This document shows positions 7,437-12,912 of a stretch of DNA of 14,025 bases, in pieces. The first letter of the stretch is position 1; the number at the start of each line of letters is the position of its first letter. The notes under the pieces were generated by a model that was not told where the DNA came from, did no database searches, and was given only the letters and a program-made list of their open reading frames with translations. Both the position numbers and the translations under genes were made by a program. The DNA comes from CAYJXJ01 sp964374095 (GTDB lineage: Bacteria > Elusimicrobiota > Elusimicrobia > UBA1565 > UBA9628): assembly GCA_964374095.1 (NCBI GenBank), contig CAYJXJ010000122.1:1-14025 (forward strand). The letters are read 5' to 3'.

Positions 7437-7497
7437 GGGGTCACATCCCGCCATCCGCCAAAATCTCGGAATTTGGCGGATGGCGGGATGTGACCCC
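7437..7497. repeat. Perfect 26-bp inverted repeat with 9-nt loop (REP/MITE-like palindrome)
   Basis: The left arm (7437-7462) begins GGGGTCACATCCCGCC, and the right arm (7472-7497) is its exact reverse complement, ending TGACCCC. The loop is 7463-7471. The right arm ends one base before the stop codon (7499-7501) of the secreted-protein gene, and the left arm lies 18 bp from the -35 box of the TPR operon. Palindromes with GGGGTCA/TGACCCC ends are, to my knowledge, commonly linked to REP-associated Y1 transposases in environmental genomes; no transposase lies in the window. There is no obvious target-site duplication and no T-run after either arm, so it is not a standard terminator, though it could protect or end the upstream transcript. 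Confidence 0.92.
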
Positions 7498-7498
7498 A

Positions 7499-8596
7499 TT
7501 ATTCACGGGGCGGATCGACGATCCCGGCGTGGGGAGCGTCGAGCAGGGTCTCGCGGGCGCCATCCAAGCCTTCGCGCTGGACGCTCAAGTGCGTCTGCTC
7601 GAAAGTCAGGGGCGAAAGGGTCCGGGGCACGGGCGAAAGCTGAAAGTCGCGGCGGATCGTCACCGTCTCACCCGGCTTGAGAAGGGCCACCTTCAACGGC
7701 ATGGGCATGCGGCCCAGCAGACGGCCCATGCGGCCGGAGGGATCGAGGCTCTCCTGCCGGGAGTACACCCAGAGGTCGCTCAGATTCTCGCGCGATGTGT
7801 TCTGGACCTCGATCTCGTAAACGATGGTCTGGCGCGAGCGGTAGACCGGATAGGAACCCTGCGGCGGCCGAGGAACGACGCCGCCGACTCGAGCGTTCTG
7901 GTAGCCGGCAAGGATGAGCTCGACGCCGCGTGCGTCCACCCGCGTTTCTCCCAACGAGCCCAAATAGACGACCCGCAGGCGCACGCCGCGGCCCTCCACC
8001 CAAGGCATCTCGAACCTCGGCCGGTAGACCGAAGGCGCTGAAACTTCCACCGCGCTCCGCAAGGACTCAACCGCCGCCGAACGGTTCCATACCCCCAGGA
8101 TTTCAGGACCCGCCAGCACGGTCATGCGGTCGGGGATCGGGGCGGCCGTCGGCGCGGGGCCCGGCGCGAGCGCCCCCCCGGGGGCCTCGAGCAGGGCTAC
8201 GGCCTCGAGCGGATACTCAGGCTCGGGGCGGGGGGGGACAGGCTCCGGTTCGACGGCTTCCCGTGTGAGGGTCGGCTCCGGCCGGGCGGCCCATGAAACG
8301 TTCAGGATGCGCCCGGAAGGCAGGGCGCCGGAATCCTCGAGGAATCGCCCCCGCACGGCCCCGGCCGCTTCCAAAAAGAGCGCCCCGAATCGGGCCGCAA
8401 GCCCCGGACCGGCCGGAGCCGGGGCGGCCTTGGCGGCCGCGACCCCGGGCGGAAACCCAGGCGGCCCGCCGGGAGGCGCGTAAAATCCGGGATGCGCCGC
8501 CGGGCCCATCATCCGTGCCAGGTCCGCGGCACCCGTGGTTTCCACTAGCAGCGCCACCGCCATCGCCGACGCCGCGAACCGTTTGAAACAGGACAT
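7499..8596 (-). CDS. Secreted protein of unknown function with C-terminal Ig-like domain
   Basis: 365 residues. The ATG at 8596 is chosen for its strong ribosome site (GGGGGAG, about 7 nt upstream) and because it opens directly on a signal peptide (MSCFKRFAASAMAVALLVETTGA). An in-frame ATG at 8629 falls in a leader hairpin. Residues ~25-165 are Pro/Ala/Gly-rich and low in complexity. From ~165 the sequence is mostly beta-type (LTVLAGPEILGVW-like strands). Residues 251-330 resemble an Ig-like beta-sandwich of the kind found in envelope proteins: YEIEVQNTSRENLSDLWVYS, then KPGETVTIRRDF. I do not recognise a named family. It is on the same strand as, and about 110 bp upstream of, the TPR operon, separated by a palindrome and a promoter, so a shared envelope role is only suggested. 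Confidence 0.8.
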   Translation of the reverse strand: MSCFKRFAASAMAVALLVETTGAADLARMMGPAAHPGFYAPPGGPPGFPPGVAAAKAAPAPAGPGLAARFGALFLEAAGAVRGRFLEDSGALPSGRILNVSWAARPEPTLTREAVEPEPVPPRPEPEYPLEAVALLEAPGGALAPGPAPTAAPIPDRMTVLAGPEILGVWNRSAAVESLRSAVEVSAPSVYRPRFEMPWVEGRGVRLRVVYLGSLGETRVDARGVELILAGYQNARVGGVVPRPPQGSYPVYRSRQTIVYEIEVQNTSRENLSDLWVYSRQESLDPSGRMGRLLGRMPMPLKVALLKPGETVTIRRDFQLSPVPRTLSPLTFEQTHLSVQREGLDGARETLLDAPHAGIVDPPRE

Positions 8597-8628
8597 GTTG
8601 GACTCCCCCCCCGCCTTCTCTTTGAGCA

Positions 8629-8655
8629 TAACAGGCGCAGGTTTTGCGCTTGTTA
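8629..8655 (-). promoter_or_regulatory. Leader hairpin upstream of the secreted-protein gene
   Basis: The 11-nt arms 8629-8639 (TAACAGGCGCA) and 8645-8655 (TGCGCTTGTTA) pair across a 5-nt loop, with one mismatched position that is A-C in the minus-strand transcript. It lies 32 nt upstream of the start codon, outside the ribosome site. No T-run follows. It may stabilise the mRNA or modulate translation; the function is not known. Confidence 0.4.
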
Positions 8656-8673
8656 CGGGAGGGTAAAAACCGG

Positions 8674-8841
8674 TTAAAAAGAGGACCTAGGCCCGAAGCC
8701 GCCGAAATCCATGATGATCCCGAGCTGCCGTTGCACCTCGTCGAGACTAGCAGCCGGCGCGGGACCCAGGGGCCGCGCCAGGCGGGAATTGGCGACGGTC
8801 CGAATCTGGTCGGTCATCACCTCCCAGTCCCGCGTCAACCC
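8674..8841 (-). pseudogene. Decayed MazF/PemK toxin, C-terminal remnant
   Basis: The frame reads GLTRDWEVMTDQIRTVANSR, then LARPLGPAPAASLDEVQRQL, then GIIMDFGGF, and ends at a TAA (8674-8676). This matches the C-terminal third of PemK/MazF-family mRNA interferases, where a GL-x-x-DWEVM-x-DQIR motif is followed by a basic RL and a closing helix. The N-terminal SH3-like barrel and its catalytic residues are absent: upstream the same frame is Gly/Arg/Pro-rich and does not look coding. A neighbouring frame (8990-8871) looks more coding-like and stops at 8871-8873 in ARGWLP, so a frameshift or deletion near 8870 is likely. The antitoxin is not recognisable. The product would be inactive. The family call rests on motif memory, with no database search. 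Confidence 0.6.
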
Positions 8842-9070
8842 GGCCTGGCCCCGCCGGATGGGGCCGGGGCTCAGGGAAGCCACCCCCTGGCTTCGAATTC
8901 GGCGAGGGCTTCCAAGGAGCTCTGCCGCAGACCCGCCGGCAACCGCCGGCGCCGGTGCGCCAGGAGTTCCTCTTGAGCGCAAGGGAAAAATTATCCGGCG
9001 GTCCCGGTTCGGGCCGGAGTTCGAAGGCCAATCTCACAACTGCCGCACGACAGCAGGTGGGCGAATTCCG

Positions 9071-10825
9071 TCAGGCTTCCGGCGTCAGCAAACGCCGCTC
9101 GATCTCGCCCCGGAGGCGCGCGAGCAGAACTTCTTCCTTGATGCCGTTCATCTGCCGCCCGTCGCGCAGGCGGACCGCGAGGGTGCCGGCGGCCACGTCC
9201 CTGGGGCCGAGCACGACCATGTAGGGGATCTTCTCGATCTGGGCGTCGCGGACCTTGGCGCCGACCTTCTCGGGCCGCAGGTCGAGGGCGACGCGCAGGC
9301 CCGCGGACTTCAGCCGCCCCTGGAGCGCCCGGGCGGGTTCGTCCTGCGCGTCGGTCAAAGTGAGGATCTTCACCTGCACCGGCGCCAGCCAAAGTGGGAA
9401 CTTGCCCGCGTAGTGCTCGATCAGGATTCCGAAGAAGCGCTCGAAGGAACCCAGAATGGCGCGGTGGATCATCACCACGTGCTCCGTGCCGCCCTCCGCG
9501 GCGCGGTAGGTCGCCTTGAAGCGGCGCGGCAGGTTGAAGTCGAGCTGGATCGTGGCCAACTGCCACTCACGGCCGATGGCGTCCTTGATCTTGACGTCGA
9601 TCTTAGGGCCGTAGAAGGCGCCGCCGCCCGTGTCGACCTCGGAGGGCAGCCCGGAGGAGGCCAGAGCCGTGCGGCAGCCGTCCTCGGCTTTGTCCCAGAG
9701 TTCCTTCTCCCCGATAACCGATTCGGGGCGGGTGGCCAGGTAGCCGGTGATCTTGTCGAAGCCGAAATCACCGTAGATACGACGGACCAACGCCAGGAGG
9801 GCCGCCAGCTCTTCCTGAATCTGGTCGGGCCGGCAAAAGATGTGGGCGTCGTCCTGGGTGAATCCGCGCACCCGCAGCAGGCCGTGGAGCACCCCGGATT
9901 TCTCGAAGCGGTAAACCGTGCCGAACTCGGCGAAGCGCACGGGAAGCTCGCGGTAGCTGTGCAGACGCGAGCGGAAAATCATGATGTGGTTGGGGCAGTT
10001 CATGGGCTTGGCCCGAAACGGCCGGTCCTCGATCTCCATGGGCGCGTACATCAGGTCCTTGTAGTTCTCGAGGTGCCCGGAGACCTTGTAAATCTCCTCG
10101 GACGAAATGTGCGGGGTGGCGACGAACTGGTAGCCCTGGGATTCCAGCAGGTCTCCCAAGTAGGCCTCGATGAGCCGCCGGATCTTGGCGCCCTTGGGAT
10201 GCCAGTGGATGAGACCCGCGCCCACCTCGTCGTGGACGCTGAAAAGGTCGAGCTCGGTGCCGAGCTTGCGATGATCGCGCAGCTTGGCCTCCGCGAGCAT
10301 CTTGAGGTGGCCCGCCAGATCCTCGCGGGAAAGCCAGGCGGTCCCGTAGATGCGCTGGAGCATGGGGTTTTTCTCGTCCCCGCGCCAATAGGCGCCGGCC
10401 ACGCTCAGGAGCTTGAAGAAGCGGATGTCGCGGGTGTTTTCGAGGTGCCCGCCGCGGCAGAGGTCGGTGAAGGTGTCGTGGGTGTAATGGGTGAGGCGTT
10501 GGTCCTTGAAGCTCTCCAGGAGCTCGAGCTTGTATTTCTCCTTGCGCCCCTCCCAATAAACCTTGGACTCCTCGTAGCTGACCTCGCGGCCCGCGAAGGC
10601 GTGGTTGCCCTTGGCGACCTCGAACATCCGGTTCTCAATCTTCGGAAGGTCCTCCTCGGTGAAGCGGTGGGGGCTGTCGAAGTCGTAGTAGAAGCCGTTT
10701 TCGATGGCCGGGCCGATGGTGATGAGGGTGCCGGGGAAAAGCTCCTGCACCGCCTGCGCCATCAAATGCGCGCAGGAGTGGCGCAGGGCGTCGAGCGAGG
10801 GCTTGCCGTTGTCGGCTTGGCTCAC
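9071..10825 (-). CDS. thrS: Threonyl-tRNA synthetase lacking the TGS domain
   Basis: 584 residues; charges tRNA-Thr in the cytoplasm. Most bacterial ThrRS are ~640 residues with an N-terminal TGS (N1) domain of ~60; here the protein opens directly on the editing domain. Editing residues are kept: H16-xxx-H20 (RHSCAHLMAQ) and C123-xxx-H127 (DLCRGGH, where DLCRGPH is usual). The class II core follows: motif 1 near 213-240, zinc ligand C277 in KPMNCPNH, motif 2 in FAEFGTVYRFEKSGVLHGL, a His in DDAHIF, and motif 3 with a His in IHRAILGSFERFFG. The C-terminal ~100 residues form the anticodon-binding domain. It starts with GTG (10823-10825), 16 nt after the encoded tRNA-Val CCA and without a Shine-Dalgarno. 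No earlier in-frame start can encode a TGS domain, because the tRNA occupies that DNA. No T-box is seen. Confidence 0.96.
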   Translation of the reverse strand: MSQADNGKPSLDALRHSCAHLMAQAVQELFPGTLITIGPAIENGFYYDFDSPHRFTEEDLPKIENRMFEVAKGNHAFAGREVSYEESKVYWEGRKEKYKLELLESFKDQRLTHYTHDTFTDLCRGGHLENTRDIRFFKLLSVAGAYWRGDEKNPMLQRIYGTAWLSREDLAGHLKMLAEAKLRDHRKLGTELDLFSVHDEVGAGLIHWHPKGAKIRRLIEAYLGDLLESQGYQFVATPHISSEEIYKVSGHLENYKDLMYAPMEIEDRPFRAKPMNCPNHIMIFRSRLHSYRELPVRFAEFGTVYRFEKSGVLHGLLRVRGFTQDDAHIFCRPDQIQEELAALLALVRRIYGDFGFDKITGYLATRPESVIGEKELWDKAEDGCRTALASSGLPSEVDTGGGAFYGPKIDVKIKDAIGREWQLATIQLDFNLPRRFKATYRAAEGGTEHVVMIHRAILGSFERFFGILIEHYAGKFPLWLAPVQVKILTLTDAQDEPARALQGRLKSAGLRVALDLRPEKVGAKVRDAQIEKIPYMVVLGPRDVAAGTLAVRLRDGRQMNGIKEEVLLARLRGEIERRLLTPEA

Positions 10826-10841
10826 GGGGACTGAATCGAAA

Positions 10842-10917
10842 TGGTGCCCAGTGTAGGATTTGAACCTACGACCTTTCCCATGTCAAGGGAACGCGCTACC
10901 ACTGCGCCAACTGGGCA
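10842..10917 (-). tRNA. tRNA-Val (anticodon GAC)
   Basis: 76 nt including an encoded CCA (10842-10844). The acceptor stem TGCCCAG/CTGGGCA pairs fully, the D-arm contains GCGCAGTGGTAGCGC, and the anticodon stem is TTCCC/GGGAA with loop TTGACAT, placing GAC at 10882-10884. The T-arm contains GGTTCAAATCC. The 5' base is U1 paired with A72, where G1-C72 is usual. It lies 16 nt upstream of thrS on the same strand, so the two are probably one transcript that is cut at the CCA end. Confidence 0.95.
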
Positions 10918-10932
10918 AAAGCTAGTGTCATA

Positions 10933-10967
10933 CTTTCCCAGGGCGCTACCACTGCGCCCACTGGGCC
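10933..10967 (-). pseudogene. Partial duplicate of the tRNA-Val 5' half
   Basis: 10943-10966 matches tRNA positions 10893-10916 at 23 of 24 bases (acceptor 5' strand and D-arm), and both copies share CTTTCCCA beyond it. In this copy the 12 bases that hold the anticodon loop and one stem arm are reduced to 2, and there is no T-arm or 3' acceptor strand. It therefore cannot form a tRNA. The 5' end reads GGCCCAG, so it would begin with G. It lies 15 nt upstream of the intact tRNA and directly below a promoter. Confidence 0.8.
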
Positions 10968-10974
10968 TTTCGTC

Positions 10975-10983
10975 ATTTTATCA
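10975..10983 (-). promoter_or_regulatory. Extended -10 promoter of the tRNA-Val-thrS unit
   Basis: The minus strand reads TGATAAAAT: TAAAAT (10975-10980) matches the -10 consensus at 5 of 6 positions and is preceded by the TGn extension. The -35 region (TGGAGG, 17 bp away) is weak, as is common with extended -10 promoters. Transcription would begin near 10968, at the first base of the tRNA remnant. Confidence 0.55.
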
Positions 10984-11004
10984 AATTCGGCCCTGCGCCT
11001 CCAT

Positions 11005-11829
11005 TCATTTGGAAGCGCAGGCCTTCGCGGCAAAGTACCGCGCGGCGGCCTCGGCCAAGGCGTTGGGCGCGTCGAGCGGAACATGATGATGGGAGGCCGG
11101 AATCTCGAGCGCCTCCCCGCGCGCCAGCGCGGCCACGACGCGGTCCATCGCCGGCCGATCCATCACGGTGCTGTGCTCCCCGCGGATGACGAGGACGGGG
11201 GCCGCGACCCTGGGGAGCGCCGGCCAGATCGGGTCGTAGCGCATCGAGAAAGCTCCCCAGTCGAACTTCCAGGTCCAGCCTCCCGGGACCGCCCGGATGC
11301 AATGCCCCGCGAGGGCATGGAGTTGGGCCTCCGTCAGCAGGTTGCCCGGCGGCTCAAGATGGAAGCGCCGGATCAGCGTCTGAGGGTCGGACACCACGGG
11401 CTGGGATCGGCGGCGCGAACGCTCGAAGCGCCGGGCCTTGGTTGGATCGAACTCCGGGAGAAAATCCACCCCGACCAGCCGGCGCACGCGGTCGGGACGG
11501 CGGCCCGCGAACTCCAAGGCTAAGCGGCCGCCGAGGGAGTGCGCCAGCACATTTGCCGACTCCCAACCGAGGGCGTCGAGCGCCGCCCCGATGTCGGCGA
11601 CGAAGGACTCCACGCCGTAGACTCCGTCCGCGGCGTGCTCGCTCTCGCCGTGCCCCCGGAAATCCATCGCCGCGACGTGAAAGGTTCGCGTCAAGTCCGG
11701 CGCGGCCTTGTCCCACCAGCGGGTGTTGCCGCCCATGCCGTGGAGAAGGAGGACCGGCTCGCCGGCGCCGCCCCAGTCTTCAATGTGGAGGCGCGGCGAC
11801 CCGGACGTCCGGAAGGGGCGGGAGGGCAT
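11005..11829 (-). CDS. Alpha/beta hydrolase
   Basis: 274 residues from the ATG at 11829. Longer starts (up to 11904) would cross the promoter region and add a non-conserved tail. The fold is clear: oxyanion-hole motif LLLHGMGGN (residues 27-35), DFRGHGES (56-63), nucleophile elbow AHSLGG with S98, then VLVIRGEHSTVM, where E218 (or D224) is the probable acid, and IPASHHHVPLDAP, where H248 or a neighbour is the catalytic His. The substrate cannot be read from sequence; small-molecule ester, lactone or epoxide-type hydrolysis is typical of this class. There is no signal peptide, so it is cytoplasmic. It is divergent from the toxin-antitoxin pair and shares its 94-bp control region. It ends 22 bp upstream of the TG extension of the tRNA promoter. 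Confidence 0.93.
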   Translation of the reverse strand: MPSRPFRTSGSPRLHIEDWGGAGEPVLLLHGMGGNTRWWDKAAPDLTRTFHVAAMDFRGHGESEHAADGVYGVESFVADIGAALDALGWESANVLAHSLGGRLALEFAGRRPDRVRRLVGVDFLPEFDPTKARRFERSRRRSQPVVSDPQTLIRRFHLEPPGNLLTEAQLHALAGHCIRAVPGGWTWKFDWGAFSMRYDPIWPALPRVAAPVLVIRGEHSTVMDRPAMDRVVAALARGEALEIPASHHHVPLDAPNALAEAAARYFAAKACASK

Positions 11830-11838
11830 GGCCCGCCT

Positions 11839-11867
11839 ATTGTACGTGATTTCCCCGCGGATTTCAG
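11839..11867 (-). promoter_or_regulatory. Promoter of the alpha/beta hydrolase
   Basis: CTGAAA (11862-11867) and TACAAT (11839-11844) on the minus strand are 17 bp apart and match the consensus at 4 and 5 of 6 positions. The -10 box ends 9 nt before the ATG at 11829, so the mRNA would carry only a few leader bases or none. AGGCGG just before the ATG could act as a ribosome site only if transcription starts further upstream. Confidence 0.5.
11841..11850. promoter_or_regulatory. Candidate distal operator half in the hydrolase/antitoxin control region
   Basis: TGTACGTGAT here is an inverted copy (9 of 10 bases) of ATCACGTACT at 11900-11909, which lies in the antitoxin promoter. It contains TGTACG, one base from the YefM operator core TGTACA, and overlaps the hydrolase -10 box. 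It may let the antitoxin complex bridge or repress both promoters; this is inference. Confidence 0.3.
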
Positions 11868-11885
11868 GAAGAGAGCGATCCCCCC

Positions 11886-11914
11886 TTGATTTGGACTTTA
11901 TCACGTACTATACT
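11886..11914 (+). promoter_or_regulatory. Promoter of the toxin-antitoxin operon
   Basis: TTGATT (11886-11891) and TATACT (11909-11914) are 17 bp apart, matching the consensus at 4 and 5 of 6 positions. Nine bases separate the -10 box from the ATG at 11924, so transcription would begin near 11921 and the mRNA would be leaderless or nearly so. No Shine-Dalgarno is visible. Confidence 0.65.
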
Positions 11915-11915
11915 T

Positions 11916-11921
11916 TGTACA
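11916..11921. promoter_or_regulatory. Candidate Phd/YefM autoregulatory operator (TGTACA)
   Basis: A perfect TGTACA lies between the -10 box and the antitoxin start codon, over the expected transcription start. In E. coli, YefM-YoeB represses its own operon through palindromes with a TGTACA core. A second GTAC core at 11905-11908 lies 12 bases upstream, about one helical turn, as expected for paired dimers. A further TGTACA at 12207-12212 falls in the first codons of the toxin gene. Confidence 0.5.
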
Positions 11922-11923
11922 TA

Positions 11924-12205
11924 ATGAGAACCCAAATATTGCCCGCATCGGATGTCCGCAGCCGCATGGCCCAAGTCCTGGCCCAAATCCGCGAAGACCA
12001 TAGCCCCTGCTTCATCACCCGAAGCGGCAAGGCCGTGGCGGCGCTCCTGCCGATCGCGCTCTACGATGAACTCATGGGCGCCCTGGAGGACCGCCTTGAC
12101 GAGGCCGACCCGAAGCTCGCCTCCGAGGTCAAGGAAGCGCGTCGGGAATACCGCGCCGGCAAGACCGTGCCCCTGGCCAAACTCCGGCGTCTGCTGGACC
12201 ACTGA
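11924..12205 (+). CDS. Phd/YefM-family antitoxin
   Basis: 93 residues. The N-terminal half carries the Phd/YefM signature: PASDVRSRMAQVLAQIRED (residues 7-25), then ITRSGKAVAALLPIALYDEL (31-50), which forms the DNA-binding dimer domain. The C-terminal half is charged (EDRLDEADPKLASEVKEARR) and is expected to wrap the toxin. The ATG at 11924 is chosen because it opens directly on this domain and sits under a good promoter; the reading frame is open further upstream but crosses the promoter. It would neutralise the RelE toxin encoded immediately downstream and repress the operon. Confidence 0.94.
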   Translation: MRTQILPASDVRSRMAQVLAQIREDHSPCFITRSGKAVAALLPIALYDELMGALEDRLDEADPKLASEVKEARREYRAGKTVPLAKLRRLLDH

Positions 12206-12463
12206 TTGTACACGGTCCATCTCGCCTCCATGGCGGCGGACCATCTGCGCGGCTGTCCCGCCGATTTACGGGCCGCCCTGATTCAAGCCCTCGAGGGACT
12301 GGCGCGCGACCCGCGGCCGCCGGGGTGCCGGAAACTTTCCGGAGCGCTGGCCGGCAGCTGGCGCATCCGGGTCCGAAGCCACCGGATCCTCTACGAGACC
12401 GACGACGGAAGACACGTCGTCCTGGTCGCCAAGATCGGGCCGCGCCAGTCGATTTACCGCTGA
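12206..12463 (+). CDS. RelE/ParE-superfamily toxin
   Basis: 85 residues, the full length for RelE toxins. It begins with TTG directly after the antitoxin stop (TGA then TTG, no gap), which gives the expected first strand YTVHLASMAADHL. A start at the ATG nine codons in would delete that strand. Typical elements follow: LEGLARDPRPPGCRKLSG, then WRIRVRSHRILYET (52-65), then the closing strand KIGPRQSIYR with R80 and Y84. In RelE/YoeB toxins Arg and Tyr residues near these places take part in mRNA cleavage on the ribosome; by sequence the alternative is a ParE gyrase inhibitor, but pairing with a Phd/YefM antitoxin favours an mRNA interferase. It converges with the DUF2784 gene, 12 bp away. Confidence 0.93.
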   Translation: MYTVHLASMAADHLRGCPADLRAALIQALEGLARDPRPPGCRKLSGALAGSWRIRVRSHRILYETDDGRHVVLVAKIGPRQSIYR

Positions 12464-12475
12464 GGCGAAGGCATT

Positions 12476-12883
12476 CTAGCCACCATCCAGTCTGGAGGGC
12501 CACCGTGGGAGGGGCCTGCGGGTGGCCGCGCTCCCGCGCCCGAGCCAGAAGTAGACGCTTGCCCAGAGCGCCAACCAGACGGCGTTGGCCGCCGCGATGA
12601 GGCCCTGCGGCACAGGCCAGTAGACGAGGCGCCTGAGGGCGCGGGCGATGAACTCCCCCGGTATCTCGGCCCGAGGGTCCCAACGGAGCCAGAACCACCC
12701 CTCCAGGGTGGTCAAGGGACAAACTCCGATCAGGACGAGCACGATCAGCGGAAGGGCGGTAATGACTAGATGGGCCAAGCGCCAGCGCGGGCGTCGCCAG
12801 GCCCAGGCCGGTCCGAAAATTACGGCCAGCACCCAGGTCGCGTGCAATGCCAGGACGGCGTGACCCAGCAGATACCAGAACAC
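12476..12883 (-). CDS. DUF2784 family membrane protein
   Basis: 135 residues. Three strong hydrophobic segments lie at about 5-24, 38-57 and 97-115, with a possible weaker segment between. The family signature is visible: LHATWVLAVIFGP in the first helix, then GVCPLTTLEGWFWLR at 53-67. It starts with GTG (12881-12883), 29 bp downstream of the barrel-protein stop on the same strand, so the two are probably co-transcribed. The family's function is unknown. The C-terminal ~20 residues are basic and presumably cytoplasmic. Confidence 0.85.
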   Translation of the reverse strand: MFWYLLGHAVLALHATWVLAVIFGPAWAWRRPRWRLAHLVITALPLIVLVLIGVCPLTTLEGWFWLRWDPRAEIPGEFIARALRRLVYWPVPQGLIAAANAVWLALWASVYFWLGRGSAATRRPLPRWPSRLDGG

Positions 12884-12912
12884 CGGGCGTCTAATCCAGT
12901 CCTCTTGGCGGT

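Larger units (their letters stand above)
8597..9070. other. Stretch without an intact gene between thrS and the secreted protein
   Basis: About 470 bp. From right to left it holds: the region after the thrS stop with no clear terminator; a GC hairpin at 8934-8951 (CGCCGGC, 4-nt loop, no T-run); a minus-strand reading 8990-8871 without an ATG that contains AQEELLAHRRRR and SSLEALAEFEARGWLP; the MazF remnant at 8841-8674; a short self-complementary AACCGGTT at 8668-8675; and a leader hairpin at 8629-8655. It looks like a decayed toxin-antitoxin locus plus the 5' region of the secreted-protein gene. Confidence 0.6.

Noticed and set aside
7437..7497. Palindrome as an ordinary intrinsic terminator
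   Set aside because: No T-run follows either arm on either strand, and the arms are far longer than usual terminators.
8747..9037. 96-codon minus-strand reading downstream of thrS
   Set aside because: Pro/Gly/Arg-rich, overlaps the MazF remnant in another frame and has no family pattern.
8711..10834. 707-codon plus-strand frame opposite thrS
   Set aside because: It is antisense to an unmistakable ThrRS with all catalytic motifs and has no recognisable domain.
10842..10967. tRNA duplication as an integrative-element attachment site
   Set aside because: The duplicated part is the 5' half, only 50 bp away, and no integrase or element lies between the copies.
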